A stretch of 12,941 nt of DNA from Pseudomonadota bacterium (GTDB lineage: Bacteria; Pseudomonadota; Alphaproteobacteria; Acetobacterales; Acetobacteraceae): contig JAJXXT010000142.1 of assembly GCA_021780935.1 (NCBI GenBank), positions 1-12,941 on the forward strand. The letters run 5' to 3'. Within the stretch, counting starts at the first letter, position 1. The number at the start of each line of letters is the position of its first letter. Below the pieces are notes generated by a model, which made no database searches, was not told the DNA's origin, and was given only the letters and a program-made list of their open reading frames with translations. This document shows, piece by piece, positions 6,667-12,941 of the stretch. The translations under genes and the position numbers were made by a program.

Positions 6667-7431
6667 ATGGATCTGCGGGTGGCCGGGCTGAGGGCCCTGG
6701 TGACGGGCGGTTCGAAGGGGATCGGGCGGGCCGCCGCGGAGGCGCTCGCCGCCGAGGGCTGCGCGCTGGTGCTGGCGGCGCGCGACGAGTCCAGGCTGGC
6801 GGCGGCGGCGACCGCGATCCGCACGCGCCATCAGGTCGCCGTCGACACCGTGGCCGTGGATCTCTCGCGGCAGGCGGAGGTCGAGCGGCTGGTCGCGGCC
6901 GTCGGCGTCCCCGACATTCTGGTCAACAACGCCGGCGCCATTCCACCGGGGACCTTGGTGGAGGTGGACGACGCGACTTGGCGCGCGGCGTGGGACCTCA
7001 AGGTGTTCGGGTTCATCTCGCTGTGCCGGATGCTCTACCCGGGCATGGCGGCGCGGCGCTCCGGGGTGATCGTGAACGTCATCGGCGCCGCCGGCGAACG
7101 GTTCGATCCCGCCTACATCGCGGGATCTTCCGGCAACGCGGCGTTGATGGGCTTCACCCGCGCCCTTGGTCGGGCAGCACCGGCCGACGGGCTGCGCGTC
7201 GTCGGCATCAATCCTGGACCGGTCGCGACCGAACGAATGGAGATGCTGCTGCGCGCGCGGGCGGAGCGCAGCCTCGGCGATGCCGGGCGATGGCGCGAGC
7301 TGTGCGCCCGCATGCCATTCGGGCGCCCGGCAGAGCCGGACGAGATCGGCGCGGCGGTGGCGTTTCTGGCCAGCCCGCGCTCGGGCTACATCTCCGGCAC
7401 CATCCTGACCATCGACGCCGGCGGCGGCTGA
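6667..7431 (+). CDS. SDR-family protein with non-canonical active site
   Basis: A 254-residue Rossmann-fold protein of classical SDR length. The cofactor-binding TGGSKGIG is at 13-20, NNAG at 87-90, the PG motif in INPGPVATER at 182-190, and the C-terminal YISGTILTIDAGGG is typical. The catalytic set is not. Where classical SDRs have Asn, the segment reads WDLKVFGF (Lys112). Where the catalytic Ser usually sits, the segment is NVIGAAGE. The usual YxxxK is replaced by YIAGSSGNAAL (Tyr150, then Ser, with Asn157 at the position of the usual Lys). I recall a divergent SDR subgroup with the same WDLKVFG and GNAALM signature, so this looks conserved rather than decayed. Function and substrate are unknown. 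GGAGA about seven bases upstream supports the ATG. Its end overlaps the convergent GGDEF gene by 46 bases. Confidence 0.85.
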   Translation: MDLRVAGLRALVTGGSKGIGRAAAEALAAEGCALVLAARDESRLAAAATAIRTRHQVAVDTVAVDLSRQAEVERLVAAVGVPDILVNNAGAIPPGTLVEVDDATWRAAWDLKVFGFISLCRMLYPGMAARRSGVIVNVIGAAGERFDPAYIAGSSGNAALMGFTRALGRAAPADGLRVVGINPGPVATERMEMLLRARAERSLGDAGRWRELCARMPFGRPAEPDEIGAAVAFLASPRSGYISGTILTIDAGGG

Positions 7432-8630
7432 ACCACCGGCTCGCTGGTGGCGGCGAGGACGCGGTTGCGGCCGCTCGCCTTGGCGCCGTAGAGGGCGGCA
7501 TCCGCCAGCGCCACGAGATCGCCCATCACCGTGTCCGCCGTCGGCACCAGGGCGACGGCGCCGACGCTGACGGTGACATAGCCAAGGGCGCAGGCCGGGT
7601 GCGGGATCGCCAGCGCCGAGATGGCGGCGCGCACACGCTCGGCGACGAGGGCGGCGCCGTGGAGATCGGTCTGCGGCAGAACGGCCACGAACTCCTCTCC
7701 GCCATGGCGGGCGACGACATCCTCGGGCCGGCGCAGCTCGCCGGCCAGAGCGGCGGCGACGAAACGCAGGCATTCATCGCCGCGAGGATGACCGAGCGTA
7801 TCGTTGAACGCCTTGAAATGGTCGATGTCGATCAGCAGAAGGGCGATGCTGGCATGGGCGCGCTGCGCGGCCCGCCATTCCCGCGCCAGCGCCTCGTCGA
7901 AGCCGCGACGATTGGCAAGCCCGGTCAGCGCATCGGTGTTGGCGAGGGCGGCGAGACGGTCATTGGCGCTGGCGAGTTCGTCGTTGGCCGCGGCCAGGCG
8001 GGCGAGCAGCCGCGCATTGTCCTCGCCCGCGACCAGGAGCTGGGTGGTCTGGCGGGACAGGAACCCCATGGTGCTCCGGGACGACAGGACGTGCAGCGCG
8101 ATGAAGCCGCAGAAAACGATGTAGGGAAGCTGGAGGGTCGCGATGCAGGCGACCGCCATCATGCCCAGGGTCAGCACGATCTGGCCGTGGGCGGCGGCCG
8201 GCAGCACGTTGTTCCGCGCCACCGCGCCGGACAGATAGCCGCTCTCGACCGAGATCACGACGAGGTTGATCAGGGGGTCATGCTCGGTGACGATGACCAG
8301 ATTGCTCAGCCCCCAGAGTGCTCCGTTGACCCATGCTCCGATGGTGAAACGCCGCGCCCAGACAAAGGGGCAGTCCGGTTCCGCGCGGGCGTGATAGGCG
8401 CGCGCCAGCAGCAACCGCCCGGCCAGCGTCGCAGCGCTGGCGAGGGTCCAGCCGAGCATCCAGGCCTTCCCGGAATGCAGCCACACCAGCAGCCCGACCA
8501 GCAGCATCGCCAGGCCGCCGACGATCAGAGACTGACGCTGGGCAAAGGCGGAATCGACCAGGGCGCGTTCGATCCCCGGCGAACTAGCCCGGCTCTCCGG
8601 GACGGCCAGCAGCGGGGGAAAAATTCGCAT
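7386..8630 (-). CDS. Membrane-anchored diguanylate cyclase (GGDEF)
   Basis: A 414-residue protein. The N-terminal half (about 33-182) has five or six hydrophobic segments, including SLIVGGLAMLLVGLLVWL and IVLTLGMMAVACIATL, forming an inner-membrane sensor of unrecognised ligand. A helical linker, rich in Ala, Asn and Leu (about 201-231), precedes the GGDEF domain: TDALTGLANRRGFD (232-245), LLIDIDHFKAFNDTLGH (265-281) and the active-site GGEEF (310-314). RPED at 301-304, five residues before GGEEF, is an intact product-inhibition I-site. It should make cyclic di-GMP from two GTP. No EAL domain is present. The start is either ATG 8630 or TTG 8636; AAGG lies seven bases before the TTG and 13 before the ATG. 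The last 14 residues are encoded opposite the SDR gene's 3' end. Confidence 0.9.
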   Translation of the reverse strand: MRIFPPLLAVPESRASSPGIERALVDSAFAQRQSLIVGGLAMLLVGLLVWLHSGKAWMLGWTLASAATLAGRLLLARAYHARAEPDCPFVWARRFTIGAWVNGALWGLSNLVIVTEHDPLINLVVISVESGYLSGAVARNNVLPAAAHGQIVLTLGMMAVACIATLQLPYIVFCGFIALHVLSSRSTMGFLSRQTTQLLVAGEDNARLLARLAAANDELASANDRLAALANTDALTGLANRRGFDEALAREWRAAQRAHASIALLLIDIDHFKAFNDTLGHPRGDECLRFVAAALAGELRRPEDVVARHGGEEFVAVLPQTDLHGAALVAERVRAAISALAIPHPACALGYVTVSVGAVALVPTADTVMGDLVALADAALYGAKASGRNRVLAATSEPVVQPPPASMVRMVPEM

Positions 8631-8776
8631 CGGCAAAGGAGAGCCTTCGCAGTGATGTTCGCCGGGACCGACAGGGCAGGAACGCGCCGCAACACTGCGC
8701 TCCAGCGGTTAGCGCCACGTGAATGGCGGCCGATTCGCCCCCCCACCATGCCCGCAGCGCTTGCCGCGATCGTAAA

Positions 8777-8791
8777 GCATGGGCAGCATGC
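8777..8791. promoter_or_regulatory. Short inverted repeat in the GGDEF/ThDP-enzyme divergent region
   Basis: GCATG (8777-8781) and CATGC (8787-8791) form a perfect five-base inverted repeat spaced by five bases, about 28 bases before the ATG of the plus-strand gene. It could be a half-operator pair or chance. The 188-base divergent gap (8631-8818) has no promoter pair I find convincing on either strand. Confidence 0.15.
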
Positions 8792-8818
8792 GGTGAAAAT
8801 CATGGTGAGTCTACGATC

Positions 8819-10465
8819 ATGCCGTGCATGACAACCGCCGAGGCCGTCGTCGAGAGCCTCATCCGCCATGGCATCGACACCGTCTTCGCGCTCCCTGGCG
8901 TGCATAATGATCCATTCTTCGATGCCATCGCCCGCGCCGGCGATCGCCTCCGCGTCATCCATGCGCGCCATGAGCAGACTGCGGCCTACATGGCGCTCGG
9001 CGCGGCGCTCGCCTCCGGCCGTCCCGCCGCCTTTTGCGTCGTACCCGGCCCGGGCGTGCTGAACGCCGCCGCCGCCTTGCTCACCGCCTACGGGCTCGGC
9101 GCGCCGGTGCTGGCCATCATCGGCCAGATCCCCCAGGGCGCGATCGATCGCGGCCTCGGCCATCTGCACGAGTTGCAGGACCAGCTCGGCCTGGTGCGCC
9201 ATGTGACCCGCCACGCCGCGCGCATCACCCACCCAGGCGAGGCGCCCGCATGCGTCGCCGAGGCGATCGCACGTGCCACACGGCCGCGCCAGGGACCGGT
9301 CGCGCTCGAAATCGCCATCGATGTCTGGCCCCGCGCCGGCCGCGTCGACGCGTTCCCCCTTGCCGCGCCCACCCCGCTCCTCCCCGACCCCGACGCCATC
9401 GCCGCCGCCGCCGCGCGTCTCGCCGCCTCCCGCCGGCCGCTGATCGTCGCGGGTGGCGGGGCGCTCGGCGCCGCGGCGGAGCTGCGGGCGCTCGCGGAAA
9501 GGATCGGCGCCCCGGTGATGACCTACCGCCGCGGCCGCGGCCTGCTCGATACCACGCACACGCTGGCGGTGAACCGCCCGATCGGGCACGCCCTCTGGGC
9601 GGCCACCGACGTCGTGCTCGGCGTCGGCACAAGACTGCACGCCCCGCTGGCCTGGTGGGGCCATGATCCCAAACTCGGCATCATCCGCATCGACGCCGAC
9701 GCCGAGCAGATGGACCGGCCGCGCCCGCCGGACATCGCCATCCTGGCCGATGCCACCGCCGCGCTGGCGGCTCTGAACGCGGCGCTGTCCGGCGAGGCGG
9801 CCCGCGCCCCGCGTGCCGATCTTGCCCCTGCGCGGGCCGTCGTGGCGCCGGCCCTGGCCGCGCTCGAGCCGCAGGCAGGCCTGCTCGCGGCGATTCGCGC
9901 CGCTTTGCCCGAGGACGGCATTCTGGTCGAGGACGTGACCCAGCTTGGCTTCGTCGGCCGGCTCACCTTCCCCGTCTCGGCGCCGCGGCGCTATCTCTCC
10001 GCTGGCTACCAGGACAATCTCGGCTGGGCCTACGGCGCCGCGCTCGGGGCCGCCGCCGCCGCGCCGGGGCGCGCCGTGGTCGCGCTCTGCGGTGATGGCG
10101 GCTTTCTCTACCAGGGCGCGGAGCTGGCAACGGCGCTCCGTCATCGGCTGCCCGTGGTCGCGGTGGTGCTGGACGATGGCGCATTCGGCAATGTCCGACG
10201 CATCCAGGCCGAGCAGTACGGCAACCGGCTCATCGCCAGCGACTTGGCCAACCCCGATTTCGTCCGTTTCGCCGAAAGCTTCGGTCTGCCGGCATGGCGG
10301 GCCACCACACCGGCCGCGCTGGAAGCGGCCTTGCGGGAGGCGATCGCGCGGCGCAGCCCAGGGCTGATCCATGTGCCCGTCGGCGAAATGCCCAGCCCGT
10401 GGCGGCTGATCCTGCTGCCGCGGGTCCGCGGGTTCGAGAGCAGCTGGCAGCGTCTCTTGCCGTAG
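8819..10465 (+). CDS. Thiamine-diphosphate-dependent enzyme, acetolactate-synthase-like
   Basis: A 548-residue member of the ThDP-dependent decarboxylase/synthase superfamily in the usual three-domain order. The PYR domain (1-170) contains FALPGVHND and ARHEQTAAYMA, with Glu52 as the expected activating glutamate. A central Rossmann-like domain (190-330) contains IVAGGGALG. The PP domain (360-525) has the ThDP/Mg motif opening at CGDGGF (GDG 425-427) and closing at LDDGAFGN, where most relatives have NN instead of Asp452-Asp453. There is no regulatory-subunit gene or ilv gene nearby, so branched-chain amino-acid synthesis is not implied. The substrate is unknown. GGTGAG nine bases upstream supports the ATG at 8819; ATG 8828 is an alternative. 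The longer ORF to 8723 adds non-family sequence. Confidence 0.88.
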   Translation: MPCMTTAEAVVESLIRHGIDTVFALPGVHNDPFFDAIARAGDRLRVIHARHEQTAAYMALGAALASGRPAAFCVVPGPGVLNAAAALLTAYGLGAPVLAIIGQIPQGAIDRGLGHLHELQDQLGLVRHVTRHAARITHPGEAPACVAEAIARATRPRQGPVALEIAIDVWPRAGRVDAFPLAAPTPLLPDPDAIAAAAARLAASRRPLIVAGGGALGAAAELRALAERIGAPVMTYRRGRGLLDTTHTLAVNRPIGHALWAATDVVLGVGTRLHAPLAWWGHDPKLGIIRIDADAEQMDRPRPPDIAILADATAALAALNAALSGEAARAPRADLAPARAVVAPALAALEPQAGLLAAIRAALPEDGILVEDVTQLGFVGRLTFPVSAPRRYLSAGYQDNLGWAYGAALGAAAAAPGRAVVALCGDGGFLYQGAELATALRHRLPVVAVVLDDGAFGNVRRIQAEQYGNRLIASDLANPDFVRFAESFGLPAWRATTPAALEAALREAIARRSPGLIHVPVGEMPSPWRLILLPRVRGFESSWQRLLP

Positions 10466-10527
10466 CGGCCTGACGCCGACCGCCTGGAGCCGCGGCGCCA
10501 GAGACGTCGCGGGTCACCCGGAGCGGA

Positions 10528-11142
10528 TCAGGACGGCCGCAGCGCCAGCGAGCCGATCACCGCCCGCAACGGCGCTTCGTCGGTGTCCGCCTCGGCGCAG
10601 ATCAGTGCCGAGCAGCCATTGACCAGGTGGAACGTATAGACCGTCCGATCGCCGCCCGCGCTGGGCGGAATATAGAAATAGACGACGCTCGCCTCGTGCA
10701 CGACGGGACTGTCGGGGTGGAGACGAACGTCGCTTTGGTAGCGCAGCCAGTGCAATGTACGCCCCGCGCGCTCGGTTTGGCCGGCCGTGACCGCCAACGG
10801 GCCGCTGCCGGTGCCACCGGCACCCTTCGCACCGTTCTCCGCCTCTCGCAGCTCGCGATTGAGCAGCTTATCCACGATCTCGGCCTCCCCCGTCGCCGCG
10901 CCGCCGCGCTGCACTTCGGCCAGTGCGGCGATGATCTGCATGCGCACCGGCTGACCATCGGGCAGGTCCCAGATTCGATCGAAGGCGAGCACGCTGCCGG
11001 ATTGGCCGAGGGTCCAGCCATCGCCGGGCGGTGCCTCGATGACGGCGTTGGCGCCAAGCGCGTAGAGGCTGCCGGCGTGCGCCGGTGAAACCGCGAGTGG
11101 CAGGGCGAGTGCGGCGAGAAGGAGCGTAACGGGCGAGCGCAT
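10528..11142 (-). CDS. Exported protein of unknown function
   Basis: A 204-residue protein with a clear Sec signal peptide: positive MRS, a hydrophobic core, then SPAHA followed by GS, predicting signal-peptidase I cleavage after residue 23. The mature part (about 180 residues) is periplasmic or secreted, mixed alpha/beta in character, with WTLGQSGSVLAFDRIWDLPD near its start. A Gly-rich stretch (GAKGAGGTGSGP) sits in the middle. The only two cysteines are at 177 and 182 (GCSALIC), close enough to form a small disulfide loop. I do not recognise the family. AAGGAA eight bases upstream supports the ATG at 11142; the in-frame extension to 11241 would bury the signal peptide. It converges on the ThDP-enzyme gene with 62 bases between stops and is divergent from the amidase gene. 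Confidence 0.78.
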   Translation of the reverse strand: MRSPVTLLLAALALPLAVSPAHAGSLYALGANAVIEAPPGDGWTLGQSGSVLAFDRIWDLPDGQPVRMQIIAALAEVQRGGAATGEAEIVDKLLNRELREAENGAKGAGGTGSGPLAVTAGQTERAGRTLHWLRYQSDVRLHPDSPVVHEASVVYFYIPPSAGGDRTVYTFHLVNGCSALICAEADTDEAPLRAVIGSLALRPS

Positions 11143-11271
11143 GGGGCGTTTCCTTTCACGGCAGGCGTGGGACGCGGCGCGGACTCGAGTATGCCGCAAC
11201 CTCGACACAGGTCCAGCCGGCACGAGGCGCGAAGCGCGCACAGATTATGCAAATCAATCGCAATAGGGGGA

Positions 11272-11300
11272 TTAACGCGGGCTCACGCAACGGCTAGGCT
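11272..11300 (+). promoter_or_regulatory. Weak candidate promoter upstream of the amidase gene
   Basis: TTAACG (11272-11277), 17 bases and TAGGCT (11295-11300) give a partial sigma-70 match, about 95 bases before the amidase ATG. It adjoins a short AT-rich patch (11241-11275) that is the best promoter-like stretch of this 252-base divergent gap. The minus strand also offers a CATAAT hexamer there but without a good -35. Low confidence. Confidence 0.22.
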
Positions 11301-11394
11301 CCCCATCGCGACGGCTCGACCCGGCTCGTGCGCCTCCGCTCGGTGTGCGCCGTTTGCGGCGTATCCGAGGGCAGGGGAAAAGGAACACACTGCA

Positions 11395-12822
11395 ATGGCA
11401 GATCGATTCTGGCAGGCCAGCGCTCTGGAGTTGCGCGCGCGCTTCGCGCGGCGCGAAGCGTCCCCGGTTGAGGTTGTCGAGGCGCTGCTGGCGCGGATCG
11501 ACACGCTCAACCCGGCGCTCAACGCCGTGGTGACGGTGGATGCCGCCGGGGCGCGGATCGCGGCGCGCGAATCAGAGCAACGCTGGCGCGCCGGCGCCGC
11601 GCTGTCGCCGCTCGACGGCGTGCCGATCACGGTCAAGGACAGCATCCCGGTGCGCGGTATGCGGGCGAGCTGGGGCAGCCGGCTCTACGCCGATTACGTG
11701 CCGGCGCGCGACGAACTTCCCATCGCGCGGCTGCGCGCGGCAGGCGTGGTCATCCTGGGCAAGACCAACTGCCCGGAGCTGACGGTGCAGGGCTATACCG
11801 ACAACGCCCTGTTCGGCCCGACGCGCAACCCCTGGGACCTGGCGCTTACGCCCGGCGGCTCCTCCGGCGGCGCCGTCGCGGCGGTCGCCGCGGGCCTCGG
11901 GCCGATCGCCATCGGCACCGATGGTGGCGGCTCGATCCGCCGGCCCGCCGGCTATACCGGCCTCGTCGGTCTGAAGCCATCGCGCGGGCGGGTGGCACGC
12001 TGTGACGGGTTCCCAGCGGTCATGGCCGATTTCGAGGTGATCGGGCCGTTTACCCGCACGGTCGCGGACCTGGTCGCGGTCATGGGTTTGATCAGCGATC
12101 CAGACCCACGCGATCCGGCGAGTCTGGTCTGGGCCGGCGGCCCGTTCGCCCTGCCGCCGCTGCGTCGCCTGTCGATCCGCTACACGCCCAACTTTGGCGG
12201 ACTGCCGGTCGAACCGGTGATCGCCGCGAGCATCGCCGAGGTGGCGGACATGCTCTCGCGCCTCGGCCATCGCGTCGAGCAGGCGGAGGCGCCCTACGAC
12301 GTCGAAAGCCTCAACCGGGTCTGGCCGGTGCTGGTCCAGGCCGGACTGGCCTCCCTGCTCGGAGGGCGGGCGGTGGCCGAGAGCGGGCTGACCGCCTCGA
12401 TCGCCGAGGCAGCCGAGGCCGGGCGGAAGCTCACCGCCGCCGCCTATGTCGAGGCGATGGAGGTGGTGGCACAGGTCAAGTGCCGGGTCGCCGAGTTCTT
12501 CGCCGGCACGGACCTGCTGCTGACCCCGAGCGCCGCGGCGATGCCGTGGCCGGCACAGGATATCTATCCGCCGACAATCGCCGGCCTGCCGGCCGGACCC
12601 CGCACTCATGCGGTGTTCACCGGTTTTGCCAACGCCGCCGGCCTGCCCGGTATCACTGTCCCGGCCCGTCCCGCACCCGCGGGCGGCCCCTGGGCGGGGA
12701 TGCCGATCGGCGCGCAACTCGTCGGCCCGCCGGGGTCGGATGGGCTATTGTGCGCGGTCGCGGCGGAAATGGAGCAGGTCAGCCCGTGGGAGGGACGCTG
12801 GCCGCCCCTCGCCGGAGCCTGA
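11395..12822 (+). CDS. Amidase-signature family hydrolase
   Basis: A 475-residue member of the amidase signature family, which hydrolyses carboxamide C-N bonds with a Ser-cisSer-Lys triad. Lys81 lies in GVPITVKDS, cis-Ser156 in TPGGSSGGAVAAVAAG, and the nucleophile Ser180 in GTDGGGSIRRPAG. The 24-residue spacing of the two serines is the family standard. KTNCPEL and the C-terminal GLPGITVPA plus MPIGAQLVG blocks are also present. Length is typical for stand-alone amidases. GatC and GatB are absent, which argues against a tRNA amidotransferase subunit. Substrate cannot be told from sequence. AAAAGGAA about ten bases upstream supports the start MADRFWQAS; longer in-frame starts lack family similarity. 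Confidence 0.93.
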   Translation: MADRFWQASALELRARFARREASPVEVVEALLARIDTLNPALNAVVTVDAAGARIAARESEQRWRAGAALSPLDGVPITVKDSIPVRGMRASWGSRLYADYVPARDELPIARLRAAGVVILGKTNCPELTVQGYTDNALFGPTRNPWDLALTPGGSSGGAVAAVAAGLGPIAIGTDGGGSIRRPAGYTGLVGLKPSRGRVARCDGFPAVMADFEVIGPFTRTVADLVAVMGLISDPDPRDPASLVWAGGPFALPPLRRLSIRYTPNFGGLPVEPVIAASIAEVADMLSRLGHRVEQAEAPYDVESLNRVWPVLVQAGLASLLGGRAVAESGLTASIAEAAEAGRKLTAAAYVEAMEVVAQVKCRVAEFFAGTDLLLTPSAAAMPWPAQDIYPPTIAGLPAGPRTHAVFTGFANAAGLPGITVPARPAPAGGPWAGMPIGAQLVGPPGSDGLLCAVAAEMEQVSPWEGRWPPLAGA

Positions 12823-12825
12823 GCC

Positions 12826-12867
12826 AGGACGGGCTCGAATCGGGACGGGCTCGAATCGGGACGGGGC
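12826..12867. repeat. 16-base tandem repeat, about 2.5 copies
   Basis: Units AGGACGGGCTCGAATC (12826-12841) and GGGACGGGCTCGAATC (12842-12857) differ by one base. They are followed by a partial third unit, GGGACGGG (12858-12865). The array starts three bases after the amidase stop and lies between it and the possible next gene. It forms no obvious terminator. The CTCGAATC core resembles a tRNA T-arm only by chance; no tRNA is present. Confidence 0.7.
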
Positions 12868-12887
12868 CAGATATGGGAGTTGCTCGG

Positions 12888-12941
12888 ATGACTGCGCCGC
12901 ACGCCGCCTTCGCCGCCGGAGGGGTCTTTCCGGTGGCGCCG
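12888..12941 (+). CDS. Possible start of a downstream gene (3' truncated by window end)
   Basis: An ATG with GGGAG (12874-12878) nine bases upstream opens a frame that stays open to the window end, encoding MTAPHAAFAAGGVFPVAP. Eighteen residues are too few to identify a family. The ribosome-binding site spacing and its position 65 bases after the amidase gene on the same strand make a co-transcribed gene plausible. An in-frame ATG at 12873 is a less likely start. Confidence 0.4.
   Translation, partial: MTAPHAAFAAGGVFPVAP

Noticed and set aside
6978..8831. Plus-strand 617-codon open frame through SDR and opposite the GGDEF gene
   Set aside because: Wrong frame of the SDR and antisense to the cyclase; rich in Arg/Gly/Gln with no recognisable domain.
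8525..10372. Minus-strand 615-codon open frame opposite the ThDP enzyme
   Set aside because: Antisense to a gene with intact ThDP motifs; shadow of GC-rich codon use.
10466..10527. Possible terminator hairpin between the ThDP-enzyme gene and the exported-protein gene
   Set aside because: CTGG/CCAG around the self-complementary GCCGCGGC gives only a short interrupted stem with no T-run.
11572..12717. Minus-strand open frame opposite the amidase
   Set aside because: Antisense to a complete amidase-signature gene and without motifs.
12831..12857. tRNA T-arm-like sequence suggesting a tRNA remnant or attachment site
   Set aside because: Only the CTCGAATC core resembles a T-arm; no acceptor, D-arm or anticodon arm, and it is part of a simple tandem repeat.

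Overview
The window is about 12.9 kb of GC-rich chromosomal DNA. It looks alphaproteobacterial, perhaps Rhodospirillales/Acetobacteraceae-like. That placement rests on gene content and protein style (a PaaABCDE-type phenylacetate cluster, HrcA, a membrane GGDEF protein) and is an inference, not a measured phylogeny. Coding density is high: eleven recognisable genes, a truncated gene at the left edge and a possible gene start at the right edge. No tRNA, rRNA, CRISPR array, prophage or intact insertion sequence was seen. No stretch longer than about 260 bases lacks a gene.

Layout. (1) 2-1957, plus strand: the end of paaC, then paaD and paaE, tightly packed subunits of the phenylacetyl-CoA 1,2-epoxidase. 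(2) 1948-3276, minus strand: paaK, phenylacetate-CoA ligase, whose stop overlaps the end of paaE. Together these activate phenylacetate to its CoA thioester and epoxidise the ring. (3) 3513-4607, plus: hrcA, a heat-shock repressor. It is followed by a 99-base structured element (4608-4706) with inverted-repeat ends, fitted exactly between the hrcA stop and the stop of the convergent gene. (4) 4707-5969, minus: a cyclopropane-fatty-acyl-phospholipid synthase-type methyltransferase. (5) 6224-7431, plus: a GFA-family zinc protein and a short-chain dehydrogenase-like protein with an unusual active site, probably one operon. (6) 7386-8630, minus: a membrane diguanylate cyclase whose 3' end overlaps the dehydrogenase gene by 46 bases. 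(7) 8819-10465, plus: a thiamine-diphosphate-dependent enzyme of the acetolactate-synthase-like superfamily. (8) 10528-11142, minus: a small exported protein of unknown function. (9) 11395-12822, plus: an amidase-signature hydrolase, followed by a 16-base tandem repeat and possibly the start of another gene.

The window therefore holds the end of a phenylacetate catabolic cluster followed by a mixed set of stand-alone genes in alternating orientation. Four gene pairs are convergent (paaE/paaK, hrcA/cfa, SDR/GGDEF, ThDP enzyme/exported protein). Two of these overlap, and a third is separated only by the inverted-repeat element. I see no coherent, clearly new multi-gene system. The most unusual signals are the 99-base MITE- or REP-like element that regenerates both flanking stop codons, the SDR protein lacking the usual Asn-Ser-Tyr-Lys catalytic set, and the 46-base convergent coding overlap.
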